A stretch of DNA of 64,000 nt from Verrucomicrobiales bacterium (lineage in GTDB: Bacteria > Verrucomicrobiota > Verrucomicrobiia > Verrucomicrobiales > DEV007). Positions 29,731-37,617 of the stretch are shown here, in pieces. The notes under the pieces are model-generated. The model was not told the origin of the DNA. It ran no database searches and was given only the letters and a program-made list of their open reading frames with translations. How positions within the stretch are numbered: position 1 is the first letter of the stretch; each line of letters begins with the position of its first letter. Made by a program: the position numbers and the translations under genes. The stretch is from positions 1-64,000 of the forward strand of contig JAEUHI010000077.1 in the NCBI GenBank assembly GCA_016795385.1. The letters are read 5' to 3'.

Positions 29731-31425
29731 TCACCCGAGCATGATCCGCTCGGTGATGCGGCGGATCTTTTCCGGCCCCAGACCCGGGATCCGCTCGAGA
29801 TCATCGAAGGTCTCGTAGCGACGGTGGTCGATGATCGTCTGCGCCATCTTCGGTCCGATTCCGGGCAGAGTCTGGAGCTCTTCGAGGGTGGCGTGATTCA
29901 GATCGACGATGGGACCTTCGGGCGCGCAGTTTTCGTACTGCGGCCACGGATCACGCTTGGCCTCGTCCCCTTCCCCGGCGGTCTCGTCGCCCTCCCCGGG
30001 TGACAAGTCTTCAGGCTCGGCGTGATCGCTCTCGATATCCGGGTGCGCCCCCTCGTGGGAGTGATGGCCGTCGTCATGCCAGTAATGGTCGTCGGCATGC
30101 CAGCTCTCGTCGTGATTGCCATGGTCGTCGCCATGGAAACTGTCGCGGGCGACGTGCTCGCTTTCCTCCTGATACAGATGGGCGTGCTCGCGTTCGTATT
30201 GCTCGATCTCGGCGCGGTGCAGCTCCGCCTTCTCCTCTTCGGTAAGCTCGGCGGCGGGTTTCAGGTAGAGCTTCTCGAGGCGGCTCTTCTCGGCGGCCTC
30301 CTCGGCGCGCTCCTGCCTCGTACGGGCACGCTCAATGATCGTCGCGATGATGATGCAGATCTCGTAGAGCAGGATCAGCGGCACCGCGAGCAGGCCCATG
30401 GTGAAGGCGTCCGGACTGGGGGTCAGGATTGCGGCAACCACGACGATGATCACCCAGGCATACGAGCGCGTGTTGCGCATCACCAGCGCCGTGAGCAGAT
30501 CCAGTTTCACGAGGATGGTCACGACGATGGGCATCTGGAAACTGATCCCGAAGACCAGGACGAGTTGGGAGATGAAGCTGATGTATTTCCCGATCTGGTA
30601 GGAACTCTTCCCGCCCTTCGCGGTCACGAGGACGAGCTTGTCGCGGTCTTCGTCATAGCGCATCACGAAGTTGGCCCCGTCCGCCGTCGCCAGTGTCCTC
30701 TTCAAATATTCGCGGATCTCACCCTGCATCTGCGGAGTCAAGGCGGACTCCGGAGCGGCGCCCCCATCCGCCGCGGGCTCCGCCGGTGCCTTCGACCCGT
30801 CGAAAGGTGGGATGATTTTCCCATCCACACCGATCAGCGCGATCTCGGAGACGGGCCGGGAAAGGGCGATGGTGGCGGGGTCTGTCGCGGAGAGACGTTC
30901 GTTCTCAAACTGGTAGAAGTACTTGAGCGCGAGCGGTGTCGCCACGAAGAACGCAAAAGCACCGCCGATGAGGAAGAGGATGAATCCGATTCCGACCCCG
31001 GGGATGATCGTTCTTTTCTCCGCCTGCCTGAGCCCCGGCATGAGGAATTGGAAGAGGAAAAAGACAGTGAAGGGAAACGTGATGATCACACCGCAATAGA
31101 ACGCGAGCTTGAACATCAGGAAGATGAGCTCGGTCGGGCCCAGCATGAAGAAATCCAGCTTTTCCCAGAGAGTGATACCCGGAGCGATCTCGGCGATCGG
31201 GGACTTCGCCGGAATCTGCACGAATTGGAAGATCTGTTTGTTGAAGATGAAACAGATCGCCGATGAGATCGCGAGCGTCGTGATGATCCGGAACAGCGTG
31301 ACGCGGAGATCATCGAGGTGATCGAGGAAGGGCTTCTCCTGCGGATCAAAGCCTTCATCGGCTCCGGGACGGCGCGCCGCTTGCTCCCTCAGGTGGAAGA
31401 GCTTCTTGAATACTGTCTGGAGCAT
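29731..31425 (-). CDS. tatC: Sec-independent translocase TatC with C-terminal His-rich and helix-hairpin-helix extension
   Basis: A 564-residue protein, far longer than the usual 240-300. Residues 1-365 are TatC: HLDDLRVTL near the N-terminus, six membrane helices, and TPSPDAFTMGLLAVPLILLY at the end. Between helices 3 and 4 a soluble insertion of about 100 residues (175-280) faces the periplasm. After the last helix come a charged coiled coil (365-412), a segment of about 55 residues with some 15 His plus many Asp/Glu (412-468), an acidic linker, and a ComEA-like double helix-hairpin-helix (507-562: LPGIGPKMAQTI, IPGLGPEKI). By topology the tail is cytoplasmic. TatC recognises twin-arginine signals. 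No tatA is adjacent. Confidence 0.92.
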   Translation of the reverse strand: MLQTVFKKLFHLREQAARRPGADEGFDPQEKPFLDHLDDLRVTLFRIITTLAISSAICFIFNKQIFQFVQIPAKSPIAEIAPGITLWEKLDFFMLGPTELIFLMFKLAFYCGVIITFPFTVFFLFQFLMPGLRQAEKRTIIPGVGIGFILFLIGGAFAFFVATPLALKYFYQFENERLSATDPATIALSRPVSEIALIGVDGKIIPPFDGSKAPAEPAADGGAAPESALTPQMQGEIREYLKRTLATADGANFVMRYDEDRDKLVLVTAKGGKSSYQIGKYISFISQLVLVFGISFQMPIVVTILVKLDLLTALVMRNTRSYAWVIIVVVAAILTPSPDAFTMGLLAVPLILLYEICIIIATIIERARTRQERAEEAAEKSRLEKLYLKPAAELTEEEKAELHRAEIEQYEREHAHLYQEESEHVARDSFHGDDHGNHDESWHADDHYWHDDGHHSHEGAHPDIESDHAEPEDLSPGEGDETAGEGDEAKRDPWPQYENCAPEGPIVDLNHATLEELQTLPGIGPKMAQTIIDHRRYETFDDLERIPGLGPEKIRRITERIMLG

Positions 31426-31511
31426 GATCGATACTGACGGTTCGGAAGGAGCGCACTCTAGCCCGGAATTAGAAAACGGCAAAGACCGCAAGCGAGGGTC
31501 ACTGATCGCGT

Positions 31512-31555
31512 CACTGGCGCTTTGTTACAGAAAAATTTGCATTTTCGCGCCAGTG
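31512..31555. other. Perfect inverted repeat between tatC and the PUR-like gene
   Basis: CACTGGCGC and its exact complement GCGCCAGTG flank 26 A/T-rich bases in the divergent region (31426-31662). The A/T-rich centre could hold promoter elements, and the arms could bind a dimeric regulator. It might equally be a leader hairpin. Nothing else stands out in this 237-base region apart from the ribosome site at 31651. Confidence 0.4.
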
Positions 31556-31650
31556 TCCGCACTTGCATTGAAATCGGGGGGTGATACTGAATCGCGGACC
31601 GCATATACGCCAACGCGCCGCGGTTGATTGAACTTATTTGTGTCTGTTTG

Positions 31651-31656
31651 AGGAGG
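31651..31656 (+). promoter_or_regulatory. Strong Shine-Dalgarno site of the PUR-like gene
   Basis: AGGAGG lies 6 bases before ATG 31663. It is a full match to the anti-Shine-Dalgarno end, whereas most genes in this window show weak or no such site. It fixes the start and suggests strong translation. Confidence 0.8.
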
Positions 31657-31662
31657 TAGACC

Positions 31663-31902
31663 ATGATCGGTTACGATGGTGATAAAAGGAGTTCCGATGA
31701 TCGCCCCATCCATACGGAGAAGATTCTCGCGGATCGGAAGATCTTTTTCCTCGATCTGAAGGAGAACGACCGGGGCCAGTTCGTGAAGATCACCGAGGAC
31801 GTGCGCGGACGACGCGACACCATCATGGTGCCGATCGAATTCCTCGACGATTTCATCGGAGCGCTCGAAGACATCCGCGAAGCCTCCGATCTGCCGGAGT
31901 GA
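31663..31902 (+). CDS. PUR-alpha-like (DUF3276) nucleic-acid-binding protein
   Basis: A 79-residue protein with one PUR repeat: EKILADRKIFFLDLKENDRG, then FVKITEDVRGRRDTIMVP and FLDDFIGALEDI. The alternation of basic and aromatic strands with a final helix is that of PUR domains, which bind single-stranded DNA or RNA as dimers; bacterial forms occur in Bacteroidota and spirochaetes. It has a very strong ribosome site and is followed at 31 bases by the YicC ribonuclease gene, which hints at a role in RNA metabolism. Confidence 0.78.
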   Translation: MIGYDGDKRSSDDRPIHTEKILADRKIFFLDLKENDRGQFVKITEDVRGRRDTIMVPIEFLDDFIGALEDIREASDLPE

Positions 31903-31933
31903 CACGGCGCCGCCTCCGTGCCATCTTGCCCCG

Positions 31934-32809
31934 ATGCGCAGCATGACCGGATACGGCCGCGGCGAAGCCGCGGTGAACGGGTGGAAACTCGAAGTCGAAC
32001 TCTCCGGCGTGAACCGGAAACAGGTCGATATCTCCGTCAATCTCCCCGGTGCCCTGCAGGAACTCGAGAGCGAAGCCCGCAACCTGCTCGCCAAATCGAT
32101 CTCGCGCGGGCGCCTCGCGGCCAGGGTGCTGTTGACCCATGACGACGGCACCGACAACCGGCTTCTCTTCGACGAGGGTCTGGCGAAACAATATGTCGCC
32201 GCCGTGCGCCGCATCGCCCTCGATACCGGGATCGAGCCGAATCTCACCGCGGCCGATCTCTTTCGCGCCCCAGGAGTTTTCCGCGTCGATGAGTCGGGCG
32301 TCGATCCGCTGGAAGTACGCGAGGCGCTTTTCTCCGCTCTCGGTTCGGCCCTCGCCCAGCTGGTGAAGATGCAGCAGGATGAGGGTGGACATCTCCGGGC
32401 CGACCTCCAGGCCCGGCTCGCCGGAATCGTTGGCGAAGTCGCCGCGATCCGTGCCCTCGCCCCCCTCGTCGCTCCCGCCTACCGGCAGAATCTGATGAAG
32501 CGTCTCGGCGATTCCGGACTCGCCCTCGACCTCGACGACGACCGTCTCCTCCGCGAGATCGCCCTCTATGCCGAGCGCTGCGACATCACCGAGGAACTCA
32601 CCCGTCTCGACAGCCACGTCGCCCTTTTCCGAACCTATCTCGAGAGCAACGAGCCGATGGGCCGCCCCCTCGATTTCCTCTGCCAGGAATTCAACCGCGA
32701 GCTCAACACGATCGGGAGCAAGGCGAACGACGCCGCCATCGCCCGCCACGTCGTGAACGCGAAGACCGAGCTCGAGAAAATCCGCGAGCAGGTGCAGAAC
32801 GTGCAATAG
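31934..32809 (+). CDS. yicC: YicC/YloC family endoribonuclease
   Basis: A 291-residue YicC family protein, of normal length. Seen: the N-terminal signature MRSMTGYGRGEA, followed by ISRGRLAARVLL, and the C-terminal GRPLDFLCQEFNRELNTIGS with KTELEKIREQVQNVQ at the end. Members are metal-dependent endoribonucleases acting in RNA decay. The PUR-like gene lies just upstream and the EVE gene just downstream on the same strand, so all three form a possible nucleic-acid operon. Confidence 0.93.
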   Translation: MRSMTGYGRGEAAVNGWKLEVELSGVNRKQVDISVNLPGALQELESEARNLLAKSISRGRLAARVLLTHDDGTDNRLLFDEGLAKQYVAAVRRIALDTGIEPNLTAADLFRAPGVFRVDESGVDPLEVREALFSALGSALAQLVKMQQDEGGHLRADLQARLAGIVGEVAAIRALAPLVAPAYRQNLMKRLGDSGLALDLDDDRLLREIALYAERCDITEELTRLDSHVALFRTYLESNEPMGRPLDFLCQEFNRELNTIGSKANDAAIARHVVNAKTELEKIREQVQNVQ

Positions 32810-32865
32810 CCGATGCCGGCGAAATCCGCCCTTGGCGTCGGGCGGCACAGGCGTAACCGTTCCGC

Positions 32866-33327
32866 ATGCCTTGGCTCATCAAATCCGAACCCGATGTCTT
32901 TTCCATCGACGACCTCGCGAAGGTCGCCCGCGAACCCTGGACCGGAGTCCGCAACTACCAGGCGCGGAACTACATGTGGAAGGAAATGAAGGTCGGCGAC
33001 CTCGCTCTTTTCTACCATTCCAACGCCACGCCTCCGGGCATCGCCGGCCTCGCCAAGGTGGCCTCCGCCCCCTACCCCGATCCCACGCAGTTCGATCCGG
33101 AGTCGGAATACCACGATCCCAAGGCGACCAAGGAAAAACCACGCTGGTACCTCGTCGACTTCGAGCACGTCGCCACCTTTCCGGACCTGATTCCTCTCGA
33201 ACTGCTCAAGACCGATTCCCAGCTTTCCGAGATGCTCGTCTGCCAGCGCGGCACGAGGCTCTCGATCACGCCGGTGGAGAAAAAGCACTACCAGCGCGTG
33301 TTGAAGCTCGCGGGGGTGAAGGGGTGA
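32866..33327 (+). CDS. EVE domain protein
   Basis: A 153-residue single EVE domain: MPWLIKSEPDVFSIDDL, WTGVRNYQARNYMWKEMKVG, LALFYHSNATPPGIAGLAKV. EVE domains have a PUA-like pocket for modified bases in DNA or RNA. Stand-alone forms are widespread and their ligand is unknown. It lies 56 bases after yicC on the same strand. Its stop is 6 bases from the stop of sufD on the other strand. Confidence 0.92.
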   Translation: MPWLIKSEPDVFSIDDLAKVAREPWTGVRNYQARNYMWKEMKVGDLALFYHSNATPPGIAGLAKVASAPYPDPTQFDPESEYHDPKATKEKPRWYLVDFEHVATFPDLIPLELLKTDSQLSEMLVCQRGTRLSITPVEKKHYQRVLKLAGVKG

Positions 33328-33333
33328 CCCCGC

Positions 33334-34683
33334 TCACCCGATCGCCGCGAACTTCCGCGCGATGCGCGCGAAGAGCATTTCCTTCACGCTTTCCCCGTCG
33401 AGCTTTTCGATGGATTCGTTGAGGAAACCGAGGCTGATGATCTTGCGGGCCTCGTCGGCCGGGATGCCCCGGGCGCGCAGGTAGAAGATCTCCTCGTCGC
33501 TGATCGTGCCCGAAGTCGAGCCGTGCGAGCACTTCACCTGGTCGGCGTCGATCTCCAGCCCGGGCATGGAGTTCGCCTCGGCCTCGTCGCTGCCGAGGAG
33601 GTTGCGGCAGGTCTGGTAGGAATCGGTGTGGTGCGAACCAGGCTGCACCTGGATGAGGCCGGAAAAGATCGTCCGCGCCCGGTCGTAGAGTGCGTTCTTG
33701 AAGAAGAGATCGCTCGTGGTGTGCTGCGCCTCGTGGGATTGCAGGGTGCGCTGATCGTATTCCTGCACATCGTTGGCGAGGTTGGCGGAGAAGATCTGGC
33801 AATCGGCCCCGCTCTCGACCATGCGGTTGATTGATTCGTTACGAACCCATTCGGCCCCGAGGTTCAAATAGCCCACCTTCACCGCGGCGTCGCGTCCGGC
33901 ACGGGTGTGCTGCAGTTGCACGTGTTTCGCGCCCTTGTCGTTGAGATCCTGCAGGGAGGTGTACTGAATGCGCCCGCCGCGATCGGCGTGGAGATCAGCC
34001 ATGCCGACGACGAGGGTGTCTTCCTTCCCGTTGATCGACTCAAAGAGATCGATCACGGAGACCGAGGCATGATCCTCCGCCACCACGAGGGTATGGGGGA
34101 AGATCGCGACGCCTTCACCGCCGATGAAATGATGCACGATCACCGGCGCCTCGGCGACGCGGCCCTTGGGGAAGTGAACGAAGAGACCGCTCAAGGTCGC
34201 GGCGGCGTGGAGGGCGGCGAATTTTTCCCCTCCGAGGAAGTCGCCGTGTTTCAGAAAATGCGCCCGGAGCAGGTCGGGACGGGTCGCGAGAGCGTCTTCG
34301 ATCGGCAGGCAGGTGGCACCCTCCGGCAAGGCCGGCGTCTCGGCATGGAGGAGACGGTTGTTGGCGAAGACGAAATGGGCGGCGAATTCCGCGGGACGCT
34401 CGGACACGGCCCGGGCCACGAGATCGGCGGCGACACTGGCGGAGACCGGAGCCGGGAGGGCGTGGTTGTCGATGCGGAGATGCTTGAGATCGGCGAAACG
34501 CCATTGCTGGTTCGTCCGGGTCGGCACGGGGAGCGCGTTGTAACGCGCCCAGGCGGCGGAGCGGAGTTCGAGATACCAATCCGGGAGTCCGGCATCGGCG
34601 TCATTGACGGGTGCGGCATCGCACCAGCTCGCGGCGGGGCGGGTCGTCGTTTCCTCGGGTGGTGTCAGGACCATGGTAGGCAT
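33334..34683 (-). CDS. sufD: Fe-S cluster assembly protein SufD
   Basis: SufD, 449 residues from ATG 34683; later or earlier ATGs are possible. Seen: the beta-helix core with LLHAETPALPEG, and the C-terminal signature KCSHGSTSGTISDEEIFYLR followed by ARKIISLGFLNE. It forms the scaffold with SufB and SufC, where clusters are built. Last gene of the operon, 94 bases after sufB. Confidence 0.94.
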   Translation of the reverse strand: MPTMVLTPPEETTTRPAASWCDAAPVNDADAGLPDWYLELRSAAWARYNALPVPTRTNQQWRFADLKHLRIDNHALPAPVSASVAADLVARAVSERPAEFAAHFVFANNRLLHAETPALPEGATCLPIEDALATRPDLLRAHFLKHGDFLGGEKFAALHAAATLSGLFVHFPKGRVAEAPVIVHHFIGGEGVAIFPHTLVVAEDHASVSVIDLFESINGKEDTLVVGMADLHADRGGRIQYTSLQDLNDKGAKHVQLQHTRAGRDAAVKVGYLNLGAEWVRNESINRMVESGADCQIFSANLANDVQEYDQRTLQSHEAQHTTSDLFFKNALYDRARTIFSGLIQVQPGSHHTDSYQTCRNLLGSDEAEANSMPGLEIDADQVKCSHGSTSGTISDEEIFYLRARGIPADEARKIISLGFLNESIEKLDGESVKEMLFARIARKFAAIG

Positions 34684-34777
34684 CGAAAAAGGCGCCCTGC
34701 GGGCGGAGAAAGTTGGCAACAGAAGGGGAAAAAAGCGCGAATGAAGAGGGTAGGATGGAGGACCAAACAGGGTCGGA

Positions 34778-36193
34778 TCAGCCGACGCTGCCTTCCATTT
34801 CCATGTCGATGAGCCGCTTCAGCTCGACGCTGTACTCCATGGGGAACTCGCGGACGAGATCATTGACGAAGCCGTTCACACTGAGGCTCATCGCTTCGCC
34901 TTCGCTGAGGCCGCGCTGCTTCATGTAGAAGATCTGCTCCTCGCTGACCTGGCTGACGCTGGCCTCGTGCTGGGTGGCGTGCTGGTTGCCCCGCACGGTG
35001 ATGGCGGGGTAGGTGTCGGTGCGGCTCGAGGCGTTGATGAGGAGGGCGTCGCACTCGGTGTTGTTCTTGCAGCCCTTGAGGTGCTTGGGGATGTGGACTT
35101 GGCCACGATAAGTCGAACGGCCGCTGCCGACCGAGATCGATTTGGCGACGATGTTGGAAGTCGTTTCGTCGGCCGCGTGGATCATCTTGGCGCCGGTGTC
35201 CTGGTGCTGGCCGTCGTTGGCGAGGGCGATGGAGATGACCTCCCCGCGGGCCTTGCGGCCTTTCATGATGACGCCGGGATACTTCATCGTGAGGCGTGAG
35301 CCGATGTTGCAATCGATCCAGCGGATCTCCGCGTTCTCATGGGCGAGGCCGCGTTTCGTGACGAGGTTGAAGACGTTGTTCGACCAGTTCTGTACGGTAA
35401 TGTACTGGATCTTCGCATCCTTCATCGCGACGAGTTCCACGACGGCGCTATGGAGCGTGGCGGTCTCGAATTTCGGAGCGGTGCAGCCCTCCATGTAGGT
35501 GACCTCGGCACCCTCGTCGACGATGATGAGGGTGCGCTCGAACTGTCCGAAGTTCTCCGCGTTGATGCGGAAGTAGGCCTGGAGCGGGTGCTTCACCTTC
35601 ACTCCGGGCGGCACGTAGATGAAGCTGCCTCCGGAAAAGACGGCGCTGTTCAGCGCGGAGAACTTGTTGTCGCCGGTGGGGATGACCTTGCCGAACCAGG
35701 GACGGAACACCTCGGGATGTTCGCGGAGACCCTCGGTGGAGTTGACGAAGATGACTCCTTCCTTGGTCAGTTCCTCCTTCACGTTCGAGTAGGCGGCCTC
35801 GGAGTCGAACTGGGCTTCGACGCCGGCGAGGAACTTGCGTTCCTTCTCGGGGATGCCGAGCCGCTCGAAGGTCGCCTTCACGTCATCGGGCACCTCGTCC
35901 CAGCTCCGGGTGGGGCGCTGGCCTTTGGAGAGGTAGTAGCGGATGTTCTCGAAGACGATGTTCTCGAGATCCTTGCTCGCCCAGTGCGTCGGCATGGGCT
36001 TGTCGTTGAAGACCTTGAGGGCGCGCTTGCGGAATTCGCGGATCCACTCGGCCTCGCCCTTGATGTCGGAGATGTAATCGATCGTCTTCTCGGTGAGTCC
36101 GTAGCCGGCGTCGTGGGCATAGTCCTCGGGATAGGAGAAATTCCCCTCGTCCTGGTCGATGTTGACGGCCTCGAGTGTGGCGCTGTCGGGCAT
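34778..36193 (-). CDS. sufB: Fe-S cluster assembly scaffold SufB
   Basis: SufB, 471 residues, full length. Seen: AGYGLTEKTIDYISDIKGEA near the start, GGSFIYVPPGVKVKHPLQAY, the conserved CTAPKFETATLHSAVVELVA, and EQIFYMKQRGLSEGEAMSLS at the end. The conserved Cys that accepts sulfur in related proteins is probably in the CTAP segment. It follows sufC at 38 bases. No cysteine desulfurase gene (sufS) is in this window, so it must lie elsewhere. Confidence 0.97.
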   Translation of the reverse strand: MPDSATLEAVNIDQDEGNFSYPEDYAHDAGYGLTEKTIDYISDIKGEAEWIREFRKRALKVFNDKPMPTHWASKDLENIVFENIRYYLSKGQRPTRSWDEVPDDVKATFERLGIPEKERKFLAGVEAQFDSEAAYSNVKEELTKEGVIFVNSTEGLREHPEVFRPWFGKVIPTGDNKFSALNSAVFSGGSFIYVPPGVKVKHPLQAYFRINAENFGQFERTLIIVDEGAEVTYMEGCTAPKFETATLHSAVVELVAMKDAKIQYITVQNWSNNVFNLVTKRGLAHENAEIRWIDCNIGSRLTMKYPGVIMKGRKARGEVISIALANDGQHQDTGAKMIHAADETTSNIVAKSISVGSGRSTYRGQVHIPKHLKGCKNNTECDALLINASSRTDTYPAITVRGNQHATQHEASVSQVSEEQIFYMKQRGLSEGEAMSLSVNGFVNDLVREFPMEYSVELKRLIDMEMEGSVG

Positions 36194-36231
36194 GGCGTGG
36201 TGTTTCGGTTAGGGAGAAGGAGGGAGAGGGC

Positions 36232-36990
36232 TCAGGCGGCGACGGGTTCGTTGATGATCCAGTCGTAGCCCTTTTCCTCGAGTTCATAAGCGAGCTCCTT
36301 GCCGCCGGTGTGGATGATGCGTCCGTCGTGGAGGACGTGGACGACGTCGGGCACGATGTAGTCGAGGAGGCGCTGGTAGTGGGTGATGACGAGGAAGCCA
36401 CGCTCGGGCGAGCGCATCGCGTTCACGCCCTGGGCGACGATCTTGAGGGCGTCGATGTCGAGACCGCTGTCGGTCTCGTCGAGAATGGCGTATTTCGGCT
36501 CGAGCATCATCATCTGGAGGATCTCGTTGCGCTTTTTCTCACCACCGGAGAAACCTTCGTTCACCGAGCGGGCGGTGAACTTGCGGTCCATTCCGAGTTC
36601 GTCCATCTTCGCGTACATCTCGCGGTAGAAAGCGACGGCGTCGATCTCCTGACCCTTGGGGAGGCGGGCCTGGCGTGCGGCGCGGATGAAGTTCGCGTTG
36701 CTGACCCCCGGGATCTCGTGGGGATACTGGAAGGCGAGGAAGAAACCGGCGCGGGAACGCTCGTCGATTTCGAGGTCGAGAAGGTTGATGTCGTCGAGAA
36801 AGACGCTGCCTTCCGTGACGGTGTAATCTTCGTGACCGGCGATCACTTTGGAAAGGGTCGACTTGCCCGAGCCGTTCGGGCCCATGATGGCGTGGACTTG
36901 GCCCTTGGGCACCTCGAGGGTGAGACCCTTGAGGATTTCGTGTCCATCGACGGAGGCGTGCAGGTTTTCGATTCGGAGGGATTGGCTCAT
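36232..36990 (-). CDS. sufC: Fe-S cluster assembly ATPase SufC
   Basis: SufC, 252 residues, an ABC-type ATPase of the SufBCD complex. Seen: Walker A GPNGSGKST, Q-loop FLAFQYPHEIPG, signature FSGGEKKRNEILQ, Walker B YAILDETDSGLDIDAL. It supplies ATP-driven movement for cluster assembly. It starts 30 bases after the Fur-type regulator gene and precedes sufB. Confidence 0.97.
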   Translation of the reverse strand: MSQSLRIENLHASVDGHEILKGLTLEVPKGQVHAIMGPNGSGKSTLSKVIAGHEDYTVTEGSVFLDDINLLDLEIDERSRAGFFLAFQYPHEIPGVSNANFIRAARQARLPKGQEIDAVAFYREMYAKMDELGMDRKFTARSVNEGFSGGEKKRNEILQMMMLEPKYAILDETDSGLDIDALKIVAQGVNAMRSPERGFLVITHYQRLLDYIVPDVVHVLHDGRIIHTGGKELAYELEEKGYDWIINEPVAA

Positions 36991-37020
36991 GAAGAAAGAA
37001 AGGGATGGGTCGGGCCGGTA

Positions 37021-37476
37021 TCAGGCGGCATGATCCTGACGGCATTTCGGACAGGTGCCGCAGACGCCACGCATGGCGACGTGCATTTCCTCCACCCGGC
37101 AGCCGGGCGGCAGGGACCAGATCGAGGAGGCGTCGGCACCATTCTCCAGTCCGATGTCGAAGACCTTGTCGCAATCGGTGCAGTAAAAATGGGCGTGAGG
37201 CTGGAGATTCGCACAGTAGCGGGTCGCTTCGCGATCGATGTGCACCTGCCGGATCGCGCCGGCGGAGGTGAGGGTCTCGAGACAGTTGTAAACGGTCGCG
37301 AGCGAGATCGAAGGCATGCGATCTTTCGCGCTGACGAACACTTCGGAGGCGGTCGGGTGCCCGGGTCCGATGTCCGTGAGGACTTCGTAGACGACCTGGC
37401 GCTGCTTCGTCATGCGCAGACCACCGAAGTCTTCGGCGGCCTTCGTCGCATTGGATTCTGTCGTTTCAGACGTCAT
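37021..37476 (-). CDS. Fur/PerR family transcriptional regulator of the suf operon
   Basis: A 151-residue Fur family protein. The N-terminal winged helix has HPTASEVFVSAKDRMPSISL and ATVYNCLETL. The C-terminal part has the regulatory His-rich patch (HAHFYC) and structural zinc cysteines C99-x2-C102 and C139-x2-C142-x2-C145. It is the first gene of the operon, so it probably autoregulates together with sufCBD through the tandem palindromes upstream. Whether it senses iron or peroxide (Fur or PerR) cannot be settled by eye. ATG 37476 is used; Met22 is a less likely start. Confidence 0.92.
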   Translation of the reverse strand: MTSETTESNATKAAEDFGGLRMTKQRQVVYEVLTDIGPGHPTASEVFVSAKDRMPSISLATVYNCLETLTSAGAIRQVHIDREATRYCANLQPHAHFYCTDCDKVFDIGLENGADASSIWSLPPGCRVEEMHVAMRGVCGTCPKCRQDHAA

Positions 37477-37521
37477 GTGGATGGGGTTACGGCACGGATA
37501 AGCAAAAGGATTTCCTTTTCA

Positions 37522-37545
37522 AGAATTATTCTAAGAATCATTCTA
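37522..37545. promoter_or_regulatory. Tandem Fur/PerR-type operators before the suf operon
   Basis: Two near-identical palindromes lie side by side: AGAATTATTCT at 37522-37532 and AGAATCATTCT at 37535-37545, each a 5-1-5 inverted repeat, 13 bases apart. Arrays of such units match the way Fur-family dimers bind. They lie about 45 bases upstream of the regulator start and about 75 bases before the divergent DUF4159 gene, so they may control both. Confidence 0.75.
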
Positions 37546-37617
37546 AATTGTCCCGGATCCCTCTTCCCGTCTCACTTTTCCTTGTCGGGAGAAGGGGGAA
37601 TCGGCTACCGTCCCGTC

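Noticed and set aside
36175..37617. Long extension of the DUF4159 frame upstream of ATG 37618
   Set aside because: It runs antisense through sufC and the Fur gene. The signal peptide starts at 37618.
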